NCBI GenBank assembly: GCA_946886065.1
Contig: CAMPHU010000020.1
Coordinates: forward strand, 1-35,894
DNA length: 35,894 nucleotides
Source of the DNA: an uncultured Massilia sp.
GTDB taxonomy: Bacteria > Pseudomonadota > Gammaproteobacteria > Burkholderiales > Burkholderiaceae
Direction of reading: 5' to 3'
Part shown: positions 17,456 to 24,380 of the stretch, in pieces
Layout: each line of letters opens with the position of its first letter
Numbering within the stretch: position 1 is the stretch's first letter
Position numbers and translations under genes: made by a program
The notes under the pieces: generated by a model
Database searches by the model: none
Told to the model about the DNA's origin: nothing
The model's input: the letters and a program-made list of their open reading frames with translations, nothing else

Positions 17456-18475
17456 TTACTTCTTCACAGGATTGTTAGGGTTGCCGGCCGCCGGGGTCTC
17501 GCAGACTTCCGCGTTGGCCACCTGGGCCGTGGCGGCCTTCGGCAGGGCCTTGATCGCGGCGGCGACCTGGTTGCGCTTGTGGTCGTCGGCCATCTGCTGG
17601 TTCATGCAGACGCTGCCTTCGGCCACGCAACGGTTCAGGACGCGGTTGTAGAGCGCCGGCTCGACCGAGCCGTAGTAGCGCACCGGCTCACGCACCGACG
17701 GTTTCTCGAGCGCCAGGTAGTCCGCGCGGTTCAGCGCGCCCGGATTGGCCTTCATCTTCTGGACCCAGGCGTCGAACTCGCCCGCGCTCACGCCCTTGTA
17801 GCCGAACTTCATGTGCGAAAAGCCTTCGCCGCTGAAGTTGGCCGACAGGCCCTGGTAGTTGCCCGGCTTGTTCAGCACCGCGTTCAGGGTGGTCTCCATG
17901 CCCGGCATCGCGTAGATCATGCCGGCCAGGGTCGGGATGTAGAAGGTGTTCATCACGGTCGAGGCGGTGATCTTGAAGCGCACCGGCACGTCGACCGGGG
18001 TCACCAGCTCGTTCACCGAGGCGATGCCCTGCTCCGGATAGATGAACAGCCACTTCCAGTCCAGCGCCACCACCTGCACCTCCAGCGGCTTGGTCGAGGC
18101 CGGGATCGGACGGTGTTCGTCGATGCGGTCGAGCGGACGGTAGGGGTCGAGCTTGTGGGTCGAGACCCAGGTGATCAGGCCCAGGACGATGATGATCAGC
18201 AGCGGCGCGCCCCAGATCACCAGCTCCAGCTTGGTCGAGTGGTCCCAGTCCGGCGTGTACTTGGCGTCGGCGCCCTTGCGGTAGCGCCAGGCGAACAGGA
18301 CGGTCAGAATCATCACCGGCACGATGATGATCAACATCAGCAGGACCGAGATGGTGATCAGGTCGGCCTGCTGTTTTGCAATATCGCCGGTGGGGTTCAT
18401 CACCACCGTATTGCAGCCTGCGAGGGCGGCTAACGGGAGCAATGGCAGTCCGCGGCGGACAATTTTAGGAATCAT
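17456..18475 (-). CDS. cyoA: Cytochrome bo3 ubiquinol oxidase subunit II (lipoprotein)
   Basis: This 339-residue subunit II begins with a lipoprotein signal ([10 protein letters not shown], lipid Cys at about 21), then two transmembrane helices (about 37-62 and 82-103) and a periplasmic cupredoxin domain. The cupredoxin lacks the Cys-x-x-x-Cys CuA ligands and has instead [14 protein letters not shown], the CyoA form, so this is a quinol and not a cytochrome c oxidase. It is the first gene of the minus-strand run that continues to the cytochrome c gene at 11353. Upstream is a 158-base divergent region shared with the MHS transporter gene. No clear ribosome site precedes the ATG. Confidence 0.95.
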   Translation of the reverse strand: MIPKIVRRGLPLLPLAALAGCNTVVMNPTGDIAKQQADLITISVLLMLIIIVPVMILTVLFAWRYRKGADAKYTPDWDHSTKLELVIWGAPLLIIIVLGLITWVSTHKLDPYRPLDRIDEHRPIPASTKPLEVQVVALDWKWLFIYPEQGIASVNELVTPVDVPVRFKITASTVMNTFYIPTLAGMIYAMPGMETTLNAVLNKPGNYQGLSANFSGEGFSHMKFGYKGVSAGEFDAWVQKMKANPGALNRADYLALEKPSVREPVRYYGSVEPALYNRVLNRCVAEGSVCMNQQMADDHKRNQVAAAIKALPKAATAQVANAEVCETPAAGNPNNPVKK

Positions 18476-18482
18476 GCTAGGT

Positions 18483-18496
18483 ATCTAACGTTACAT
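18483..18496. promoter_or_regulatory. Palindrome just upstream of cyoA
   Basis: ATCTAACGTTACAT is a 14-base palindrome with one mismatched pair around a perfect TAACGTTA core. It lies 8-21 bases upstream of the cyoA ATG, in the leader or core promoter. It is a candidate operator; the binding protein is unknown, and it does not match the FNR box. Confidence 0.35.
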
Positions 18497-18551
18497 GGGA
18501 ATAAGAACATGCTACTGTAATGCCAACGGTCGTCCGCGAACATTGGACGTT

Positions 18552-18579
18552 TTGTCCCACCCTTGCCAAAAGGTATTAT
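18552..18579 (+). promoter_or_regulatory. Candidate sigma70 promoter for the MHS transporter gene
   Basis: TTGTCC (18552-18557), a 16-base spacer and TATTAT (18574-18579) resemble -35 and -10 boxes. Transcription would start near 18586, giving a leader of about 48 bases before ATG 18634. A consensus TTGACA occurs at 18581-18586 but has no matching -10 at the right distance. The whole region 18476-18633 is AT-rich compared with its surroundings and must also hold the cyo promoter on the other strand, which I could not pin down. Confidence 0.4.
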
Positions 18580-18633
18580 TTTGACAAGGTAAGATTACAT
18601 GTCGGCGGCCGGTACTTTAGGGAGACGAAGAAT

Positions 18634-19977
18634 ATGCAAAGCACGACGACGTACGGCGGCGCAGGTGCCGCCCCGATCACCCACCCTCACAGTGGGGCCC
18701 GCAACATCAACGCCCGGGATGGCGAAATTCACCCGGGAGAAATAGCCGTCGGCGTGGTCATTGGCCGTGCCTCGGAATATTTCGACTTCTTCGTCTACGC
18801 GATCGCTTCCGTCCTGGTCTTCCCCGCGGTCTTTTTCCCCTGGGCCGACCGGCTTGAGGCGACACTCTACTCCTTTACCGTTTTTGCGTTCGCTTTCCTG
18901 GCGCGCCCGCTGGGCACGGTGATCTTCATGGAGATCCAGAAGCGCTTCAGCCGCGAAATCAAGCTCACCATCGCGCTATTCCTGATGGGTACGTGTACCG
19001 TCGTGATTTCCTTCTTGCCAACATATGGCCAGATCGGCATGGCCTCGGTCGTGATCCTGTCGCTGATGCGCATCGGCCAGGGCGTGGCCCAGGGAGGTTC
19101 CTGGGACGGCCTGCCCTCGCTGCTGGCGCTGAGCGCGCCGGAACACAAGCGCGGCTGGTACGCGATGCTGGGCCAGCTGGCGGCGCCGCTCGGCTTCCTG
19201 ATCGCGGCGGGCCTGTTCGCCTACCTGCTGACCAGCCTGTCCTCGGACGACTTCCTGGTCTGGGGCTGGCGCTATCCGTTCTTCTGCGCCTTCACCATCA
19301 ATATCGTGGCCCTGTTCGCCCGCCTGCGCCTGGTGTCGACCAGCGAATACTCGCGCCTGCTGGACGCCCACGAGCTCGATCCGGCCCCGGTCGGCGAGCT
19401 GGTGAAAAGCCAGGGCAGCAACATCGCCATCGGCGCCCTCGCCGCCCTGGCCAGCTACGCCCTGTTCCACCTGGTGACCGTGTTCCCGCTGTCCTGGATC
19501 CAGCTCTACGATACCCGTCCGATGGACGAGTTCCTGCAGATCCAGATGTGGGGCGCGGGCCTGGCCGCCGTGGCGATCCTGGCCTCGGGCTACATCGCCG
19601 ACCGCGTCGGCCGCCGCACCACACTGGGCACCCTGGCGGCGCTGATCGCCATCTTCTCGGCCTTCGTGCCGACCCTGATGGATGGCGGCGTGGCCGGCCA
19701 GAACACCTTCATCCTGGTGGGCTTCACCCTGCTGGGCCTGTCCTACGGCCAGGCCGCCGGCGCCGTGACCGCCAACTTCAAGCAGCAGTACCGCTACACC
19801 GGCGCGGCCCTGACCTCGGACCTGGCCTGGCTGGTCGGCGCGGCCTTCGCTCCGCTGGTCGCGCTCGGGCTGTCGGCCCACTTCGGCCTGGGCTATGTCA
19901 GCCTCTACCTGCTGTCGGGCGCGGTCGGCTCGCTGGCGGCGCTGAGCCTGAACCGGGCGCTGGAGATCCGCGACTGA
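18634..19977 (+). CDS. MHS-family (MFS) metabolite:proton symporter
   Basis: This 447-residue, 12-helix transporter has the metabolite:H+ symporter layout of ProP, KgtP and ShiA. The start region reads GEIAVGVVIGRASEYFDFFVYAIASVLVFP, followed by RPLGTVIFMEIQKRFSRE (loop 2-3) and SLMRIGQGVAQGGSWDG (helix 4). ATG 18634 is preceded by GGAGACGAAG and gives the expected short cytosolic N-terminus; an upstream in-frame ATG at 18520 would add 38 residues unlike the family. The second half keeps GYIADRVGRRTT (loop 8-9). Substrate is not predictable; the family takes up organic acids, osmolytes and sugars. The gene stands alone, divergent from cyoA and closed by a strong terminator. Confidence 0.88.
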   Translation: MQSTTTYGGAGAAPITHPHSGARNINARDGEIHPGEIAVGVVIGRASEYFDFFVYAIASVLVFPAVFFPWADRLEATLYSFTVFAFAFLARPLGTVIFMEIQKRFSREIKLTIALFLMGTCTVVISFLPTYGQIGMASVVILSLMRIGQGVAQGGSWDGLPSLLALSAPEHKRGWYAMLGQLAAPLGFLIAAGLFAYLLTSLSSDDFLVWGWRYPFFCAFTINIVALFARLRLVSTSEYSRLLDAHELDPAPVGELVKSQGSNIAIGALAALASYALFHLVTVFPLSWIQLYDTRPMDEFLQIQMWGAGLAAVAILASGYIADRVGRRTTLGTLAALIAIFSAFVPTLMDGGVAGQNTFILVGFTLLGLSYGQAAGAVTANFKQQYRYTGAALTSDLAWLVGAAFAPLVALGLSAHFGLGYVSLYLLSGAVGSLAALSLNRALEIRD

Positions 19978-20000
19978 GCGCCCGCCGCGCGGGAAACGAC

Positions 20001-20028
20001 AGACGGCCCTGCGGGGCCGTCTTTTTTT
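20001..20028 (+). terminator. Rho-independent terminator after the MHS transporter gene
   Basis: A perfect 9-bp stem AGACGGCCC/GGGCCGTCT (20001-20009 with 20014-20022) with a four-base loop is followed by a run of seven T (20022-20028), 23 bases after the stop codon. It is a textbook intrinsic terminator. Confidence 0.93.
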
Positions 20029-20114
20029 GTCCGCCTGCGGTGAGGATGCGCGCATTTCGCCAGGGCAGGCTTTGCTATGCTTGGCGATGGGACAGCAAGC
20101 GAATGGAGTGGCGC

Positions 20115-21005
20115 GTGGCAAGAATCGGCCTGAAGAAATGGACCGCCGTGGCGGCGGCGGCCACCGCCGCGGCCGCCATCCTGGCGTGGCAAGCCGGGAC
20201 CGCGTTGACGCGCGGCGGGAACGGATCGGCTGTTTTCCCTGCCGAGCCCGGCACCATCGCGGTGAGCATCGGCACCGGCGCGGGCATGCCGGTGGCCGGC
20301 TGGTTCCTCGAAGGGCGCGGCAACAGCGTCGTGCTGCTCCTGCACGGCATCCGCTCCGACCGGCGCCAGATGCTGGCGCGCGCCCGATTGCTCAACCAGG
20401 CGGGCCATGCGGTCCTGCTGATCGACCTGCCGGGGCATGGCGCCAGTCCCGCGCCCGCGATTACCTTCGGCCTGAACGAATCGGAGGCGGTCAGCTCCAG
20501 CCTTGCATGGCTGCGCCGGCGCCAGCCGCAGGCGCGCGTGGGCGTGATCGGGGTCTCGCTGGGCGCGGCTTCCCTGGTGCTGTGCCGCGCCTGCCCCCGT
20601 CCGGACGCCGTCGTCCTGGAATCCATGTATCCGACCATCGAGGAAGCGGTCGAGAACCGCCTCAGGATGCGGCTTGGACGGCGGCTGGGGTTGCTGGCCG
20701 TCCCGCTGTCCCGTCTCCTGCTGTGGCAGTTGCCACTGAGGCTGGCCATCGAGCCCGAACAATTGCGCCCCATCGACAGGCTGGCGGCGCTCGACATGCC
20801 GGTCCTGGTGGCATCCGGCACGGAGGACCTTCATACCACGCTCGCAGAGACCCGCAGGATCCATGCCGCGCTCGGCGCCGGCGCCCAGTTATGGGAAGTG
20901 GCCGGCGCGGCCCACCAGGACCTGTACGAGTACGCCCCCGCCGCTTACGCGCTGCGCATGACCGGCTTCCTCGCCGGGACGCTCGCCCCTGCTCCAGGCC
21001 GCTGA
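20115..21005 (+). CDS. Membrane-anchored alpha/beta-fold hydrolase
   Basis: This protein of about 296 residues has an N-terminal hydrophobic helix (about 9-26) that anchors or exports it. The alpha/beta hydrolase core shows the oxyanion strand VLLLHGIRSDRRQM, the nucleophile elbow GVSLGA (Ser148), a late acid in SGTEDLHT and the catalytic His in AAHQDLYEY. The layout resembles the BEM46/YqkD-like serine hydrolases, whose substrates are mostly unknown. GTG 20115 is preferred because GGAG lies 6 bases upstream; an in-frame ATG at 20103 adds four residues and has a weaker site. It is separated from the MHS gene by a terminator and is convergent with the drug exporter gene. Confidence 0.82.
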   Translation: MARIGLKKWTAVAAAATAAAAILAWQAGTALTRGGNGSAVFPAEPGTIAVSIGTGAGMPVAGWFLEGRGNSVVLLLHGIRSDRRQMLARARLLNQAGHAVLLIDLPGHGASPAPAITFGLNESEAVSSSLAWLRRRQPQARVGVIGVSLGAASLVLCRACPRPDAVVLESMYPTIEEAVENRLRMRLGRRLGLLAVPLSRLLLWQLPLRLAIEPEQLRPIDRLAALDMPVLVASGTEDLHTTLAETRRIHAALGAGAQLWEVAGAAHQDLYEYAPAAYALRMTGFLAGTLAPAPGR

Positions 21006-21017
21006 GCGCCGCCCGGC

Positions 21018-22430
21018 CTAGCGTTCCGGCGCCATGCCGGGCCGGGTGTGCACCGCCAGACACAGCAAGCCGGTCAGCAGGGCGAGCGCGATCTGCATCC
21101 CGAACACCGGCCCGAAGTCGGCAGGGGCCAGTTCCGCGCCGCCCAGCCAGCGCACGGTCAGGGCCACGCCCAGCACCGCGCCGAACTGGCGGATCGCCTG
21201 GTTGACGGCCCCGCCGACCGCGAAGCGCGCGGGCGCCAGTCCTGCGACCGCCGCTCCGGACAGCGAAGGCAGCACCATGCCGATCCCGATACCGCTTAGC
21301 AACATCGCCGGCAGCCACTGGCCCAGGTAGGCCGCCTGCGTCCCCGGCACCAGCAGCAGCCAGGTCCCGGCGGCGGCAAATACCAGCGAACCGGTCACCA
21401 GCAGGACGCGGTGGCCCGAGCGCGCCGCGAAGCGTCCCGCCAGGAAGGCCACCGGCACCACCGTCAGCGGCCCGGCCGCGATCGCCAGCCCGGCCAGCGG
21501 CAGGCTGTAGTGCCATACCTTGGTCAGGAAGGAAAACAGCGAGAAGAACATCATGATGAAGGCCACGTTGAACACCAGGGTCGCCAGGTTCACCGCGCTG
21601 TAGGTGCGCGAGCGGAACAGGCCCAGGTCGACCAGCGGCGCCGCGCTGCGGGCCGCCCACAGCACGAAGCCGGCCAGGGCAAGCACGCCGCCGCCCGCCA
21701 GCAGGGCGAGCTCCGCCCTGCCCCAGGCCGGCGAACCGGACTGGGTGATCGCCATCGCCAGCGCGCCGGCAGCCAGGCCCAGCAGCAACATGCCGACCAG
21801 GTCGATGCGCGCCGCATTGCCGCCGGCCGGGACCCGCGCCAGGCGCCTCCAGCCTATCCACAGCGCGGCCGCGCCCGGCGGCAGGTTCACGAAGAACACC
21901 CCTGCCGAGCCGTGCAGCTCGGCCGCGAAGCTGCCCGCGATCGGCCCGATGGCCGCCCCCAGCGCCGAAGCCGCGCCCCACAGGCCGACCACGACGGCGC
22001 GGCGCGCGGGAGGGAAGGCGGCCAGGATGATCGCCAGCGAGCTGGGCGTGACCAGCGCGGCGCCCACGCCCTGCACCACGCGGCTGGCGACCAGCACGCC
22101 GAGACCGGGCGACAGGCCCGCCGCGGCCGAGCCGCCGAGAAAGAGCGCCAGGCCGACAAGGAAGGTAGGACGCGTGCCGAAACGGTCGGCAAGGCCGCCC
22201 GCCGGGACCAGCAAGGTCGCGAACACCACCGTGTAGGCGTTCAGCACCCAGGACAGCTCGGCCGCCGTGGCGCCGGGAAAGGCATGGCGCAGCGCGCCGA
22301 AAGCGGCGAACAGCATGGTGCTGTCGTTTGCCACCAGCAGGACCGCCGTGCTCGCGATCGCGAAGGCGCCCCAGCCGGACAGGCGGCCGGTGGCGGAGGC
22401 GGCGATGGCCGCGTCGACGCGCATGTCCAT
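21018..22430 (-). CDS. DHA2-family (EmrB/QacA-like) MFS exporter
   Basis: This 470-residue transporter has about 14 hydrophobic helices. Motif A appears as GGLADRFGTRPT after helix 2, and motif C-like glycine-rich sequence (GAASALGAAIGPIAGS) in helix 5, as expected for drug:H+ antiporters. The ATG is 3 bases after the SDR stop, so the two are co-transcribed. With the TetR regulator upstream, export of a hydrophobic or toxic compound is the likely role; the compound is unknown. Confidence 0.88.
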   Translation of the reverse strand: MDMRVDAAIAASATGRLSGWGAFAIASTAVLLVANDSTMLFAAFGALRHAFPGATAAELSWVLNAYTVVFATLLVPAGGLADRFGTRPTFLVGLALFLGGSAAAGLSPGLGVLVASRVVQGVGAALVTPSSLAIILAAFPPARRAVVVGLWGAASALGAAIGPIAGSFAAELHGSAGVFFVNLPPGAAALWIGWRRLARVPAGGNAARIDLVGMLLLGLAAGALAMAITQSGSPAWGRAELALLAGGGVLALAGFVLWAARSAAPLVDLGLFRSRTYSAVNLATLVFNVAFIMMFFSLFSFLTKVWHYSLPLAGLAIAAGPLTVVPVAFLAGRFAARSGHRVLLVTGSLVFAAAGTWLLLVPGTQAAYLGQWLPAMLLSGIGIGMVLPSLSGAAVAGLAPARFAVGGAVNQAIRQFGAVLGVALTVRWLGGAELAPADFGPVFGMQIALALLTGLLCLAVHTRPGMAPER

Positions 22431-22433
22431 GGC

Positions 22434-23135
22434 TCAGCGCGCCTGAGTGTAGAGGCCCGGCTCGGCCGACAGGCCGCGCTTGACGGCCTGGGTCAGTTCG
22501 TCGATCGCCACTTCCGGCGCGCCTGCTTCGAGCGCCGCGAAGCCGCGGTCCACGACCACATCGACCGTCAGCTTGGGCGCGTCGATGCCCTGGGTCAGGT
22601 CGGTGTCGATGAAGCCCACGTGCAGGCCCATCACCTGGGTCCCTTGAGCCGCCAGCTCGTTGCGCAGCGCATTGGTCAGGCTCCAGGCCGCCGCCTTCGT
22701 CACGCCGTAGGCGGCGAGCGCGGGGCTGCTGATCCAGCTCGCCACCGACAGCACGTTCAGGAACGCGCCGCCCCCATGCTTGCCCAGAACGGGCGCGAAG
22801 GCCCGGCTCACGTTCAAGATCCCGAATACATTGGTTTCCAGCATGCGGCGCAGCGCTTCCGGACTGTCCGGGTTCAGCACGCCGGTCATTTCCGCGATGC
22901 CCGCATTGTTGATCACCAGGTCGACATCGCCCAGTTCACGCGCCAGGGCCTCCGCCTGGGCGGCGTCGGTCACGTCCAGGGCCACGGGCACCACGCCTTC
23001 CAGGGTGACGGAGGCCGGGTTGCGTGCCGCCGCATAGACTTTCCGCGCGCCCCTGGCCAGGGCCTGGCGTGCGAATTCCTGGCCCAGGCCGCGGTTGGCG
23101 CCGGTGACGAGGACGGTTGCGTTGTCGAGTTTCAT
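22434..23135 (-). CDS. SDR-family NAD(P)-dependent oxidoreductase
   Basis: This is a 233-residue classical short-chain dehydrogenase. The dinucleotide-binding motif TGANRGLG (about 10-17), the NNAG motif, the catalytic Ser (SVASWISS) and the YxxxK pair (YGVTK) are all present. ATG 23135 was chosen because AAGGGAATGCC lies just before it and the protein starts directly with the first beta strand; the frame stays open for 19 further codons upstream, through the promoter region. It is followed by the exporter gene. The operator at 23195-23212 suggests control by the neighbouring TetR protein. The substrate is unknown. Confidence 0.92.
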   Translation of the reverse strand: MKLDNATVLVTGANRGLGQEFARQALARGARKVYAAARNPASVTLEGVVPVALDVTDAAQAEALARELGDVDLVINNAGIAEMTGVLNPDSPEALRRMLETNVFGILNVSRAFAPVLGKHGGGAFLNVLSVASWISSPALAAYGVTKAAAWSLTNALRNELAAQGTQVMGLHVGFIDTDLTQGIDAPKLTVDVVVDRGFAALEAGAPEVAIDELTQAVKRGLSAEPGLYTQAR

Positions 23136-23194
23136 GGCATTCCCTTTCGTGTGAGATGGCGTCCGGCCGGCCCAGTGCCCCGTTGGCGCCACTT

Positions 23195-23212
23195 ATATGA
23201 TGACCATCATAT
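23195..23212. promoter_or_regulatory. TetR operator at the SDR-exporter promoter
   Basis: ATATGATGACCATCATAT is an inverted repeat with perfect 8-bp arms and a two-base centre, 60-77 bases before the SDR start. On the minus strand it overlaps TATAAG (complement of 23192-23197), a possible -10 box with no good -35. It matches the 18-base site at the tetR promoter at 15 of 18 positions, differing only in the centre, which strongly suggests the same protein binds both. Confidence 0.78.
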
Positions 23213-23221
23213 TTAACTGCG

Positions 23222-23256
23222 AAAAAAGACCCGCCTGCAGGCTTGCCTGCCGGGTC
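23222..23256 (-). terminator. Terminator overlapping the tetR stop codon
   Basis: On the minus strand GACCCG (from 23256) pairs with CGGGTC (to 23228), with an inner GCAGG/CCTGC stem, followed by six T (complement of 23222-23227). The last two bases of the tetR stop codon (23255-23257) are inside the stem. It separates tetR from the SDR-exporter unit, which must use its own promoter just downstream. Confidence 0.75.
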
Positions 23257-23833
23257 AGGATACAGCGTATTGTGCAAGCAGCGCGGCCTTCCCCTGCGTA
23301 AGCAAGAGGAGCCCGGCGCCCTCGGGGCCCATGGTGCGCGCCAGTTGCAGCGTGCCCACCAGCGCTCCGGCCAGGGCGACCGCCTGGCCCGGGGCGGCGC
23401 CCGGCGGCAGTGCCTGCCCCACCCGCCCGATCAGGCGCCGGACCCGGTCGCGCGAGGCATTGCGGAGCACCTCGTCCTGGCGCGCCATGTCCGCCCCGAG
23501 GGCGCTGACCACGCAGCCCCCTTCCGTCTCCGCAAGGTGCTCCGGCGACAAATAGGCATCGATCAAGGCCTCCAGCGGCCCCATGCCCTTCGCGCTGCGT
23601 TCGGCGATGCGTTCCGCCAGGATGGCGGCGCCTTCCGCCGCGGCGCGCTCGACCGCCTCCAGCAACAGCGCCTCGCGGGACGCGAAATGGGCGTAGAAAC
23701 CGCCATGGGTCAGCCCGGCCTGCTTCATGACGTCGGCCACGCCGACGCCGGCGAAGCCTTCGCGGCGCAAGGCGCGTGCGGCGGCCTCGACGATCCGGGC
23801 GTGGGTCTGTTCGCGTTTGGTCGAAGCTGGCAT
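23255..23833 (-). CDS. TetR/AcrR-family transcriptional regulator
   Basis: This 192-residue regulator has an N-terminal TetR helix-turn-helix (about 8-55, ARIVEAAARALRREGFAGVGV then GLTHGGFYAHFASREAL) and a ligand-binding helical domain of the type seen in regulators of oxidoreductase and exporter genes. ATG 23833 follows GAGGTGCCGCC; upstream in-frame ATGs fall in the promoter. It lies upstream of the SDR and exporter genes on the same strand, but a terminator separates the units. Palindromes at both promoters predict autorepression and repression of the pair, relieved by an unknown ligand. Two cysteines are present, one in EGGCVVSALG. Confidence 0.92.
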   Translation of the reverse strand: MPASTKREQTHARIVEAAARALRREGFAGVGVADVMKQAGLTHGGFYAHFASREALLLEAVERAAAEGAAILAERIAERSAKGMGPLEALIDAYLSPEHLAETEGGCVVSALGADMARQDEVLRNASRDRVRRLIGRVGQALPPGAAPGQAVALAGALVGTLQLARTMGPEGAGLLLLTQGKAALLAQYAVS

Positions 23834-23847
23834 GGCGGCACCTCGAA

Positions 23848-23865
23848 ATATGATGAGGCTCATAT
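23848..23865. promoter_or_regulatory. TetR operator at its own promoter
   Basis: ATATGATGAGGCTCATAT is the second copy of the 18-base operator; with flanking bases the arms AATATGA (23847-23853) and TCATATT (23860-23866) are exact inverted repeats. It overlaps the -10 box of the tetR promoter and lies 15-32 bases before the tetR start. An extra half-site TCATATT is at 23874-23880. Confidence 0.78.
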
Positions 23866-23890
23866 TATGCCCGTCATATTTCGAAGTCAA
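23862..23890 (-). promoter_or_regulatory. tetR promoter
   Basis: On the minus strand TTGACT (complement of 23885-23890) and TAATAT (complement of 23862-23867) are separated by exactly 17 bases, close to the sigma70 consensus. The -10 box and the spacer each contain a TetR half-site (23860-23866 and 23874-23880), so bound repressor would block polymerase. Confidence 0.7.
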
Positions 23891-23984
23891 GCGAAATCTG
23901 CGGCGCTGTCACCGCTGCGCGCAGGAATTGAACTGCAGGGCTCCACCCTGGTCCAAGCCGGATCGAACAGACTGCGGAGGGACC

Positions 23985-24316
23985 ATGGACAGCAGGCGGT
24001 TCACGACCTGGACGCGGCAATTGCCGGCGCTGACCGGGCGTCAGCGCCAACAACTTCTCGAGGCGCTGCGGCCGGCGCTCGGGCTGGATCGTCTGTGCGC
24101 CGCTTTCGAGGGCCGTTCATCTGCGAAACGTAAATGCCTGCCACCGCCGATTCCGGCAATGGCTGGCGCGCTTTCATGGCGTCGCCTCGGTCATTCCGGG
24201 CATTGCCCGAAATGACCCTGCCGCACTACCTGGGCTGGCAATGGGCGCTGGCCGGCGAACGTATCGCCTCGCCGGAGCGTTTCCTGCGGGCGGCAATCGG
24301 CCTATTCCACACGTAA
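23985..24316 (+). pseudogene. Decayed IS1595-like transposase remnant
   Basis: ATG 23985 (after GCGGAGGGACC) opens MDSRRFTTWTRQLPALTGRQRQQLLEAL, which looks like the N-terminus of IS1595/ISXO2-type transposases. From about 24119 a different frame reads HLRNVNACHRRFRQWLARFHGVAS, and from about 24211 a third reads LPHYLGWQWALAGERIASPERFLRAAIGLFHT before TAA 24314, both resembling the C-terminal end of the same family. About two thirds of the usual 300 or so residues, including the DDE region, is missing. The break between the last two parts coincides with a small palindrome (24189-24218). It is non-functional. Family assignment is from memory of these motifs, without a search. I could not define terminal inverted repeats. 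Confidence 0.62.
24190..24218. repeat. REP-like palindrome inserted in the transposase remnant
   Basis: Arms GGTCATT (24190-24196) and AATGACC (24212-24218) are exact inverted repeats, and GGGC/GCCC pair inside them around ATT, giving a long hairpin. It sits between the codons for HGVAS and LPHYLGW of the remnant, where family members have only one or two residues, so it looks inserted. The TCATTCC and GAATGA-type ends recall the small dispersed palindromes common in proteobacterial genomes. I found no second copy in this window. Confidence 0.5.
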
Positions 24317-24354
24317 TGAGGACAGCGCCAGATTTGTTTCGCCTGGACGCCGGG

Positions 24355-24380
24355 AAAAACGGCGCTCAGGAAAGCGCCGT
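24355..24380 (-). terminator. Terminator enclosing the ZIP gene stop codon
   Basis: On the minus strand ACGGCGCT and AGCGCCGT (24380-24373 with 24366-24359) form an 8-bp stem followed by five T (complement of 24355-24359). The TGA stop of the ZIP gene (24366-24368) spans the loop and the start of the second arm. It ends the catalase-ZIP unit. Confidence 0.8.

Noticed and set aside
18581..18586. Consensus TTGACA as the -35 of the MHS gene
   Set aside because: No -10-like hexamer lies 16-18 bases downstream; the upstream TTGTCC-N16-TATTAT pair fits better.
23930..24345. Terminal inverted repeats of the IS remnant
   Set aside because: The flanks show only a few matching bases (TCCA-type), too little to define insertion element ends.
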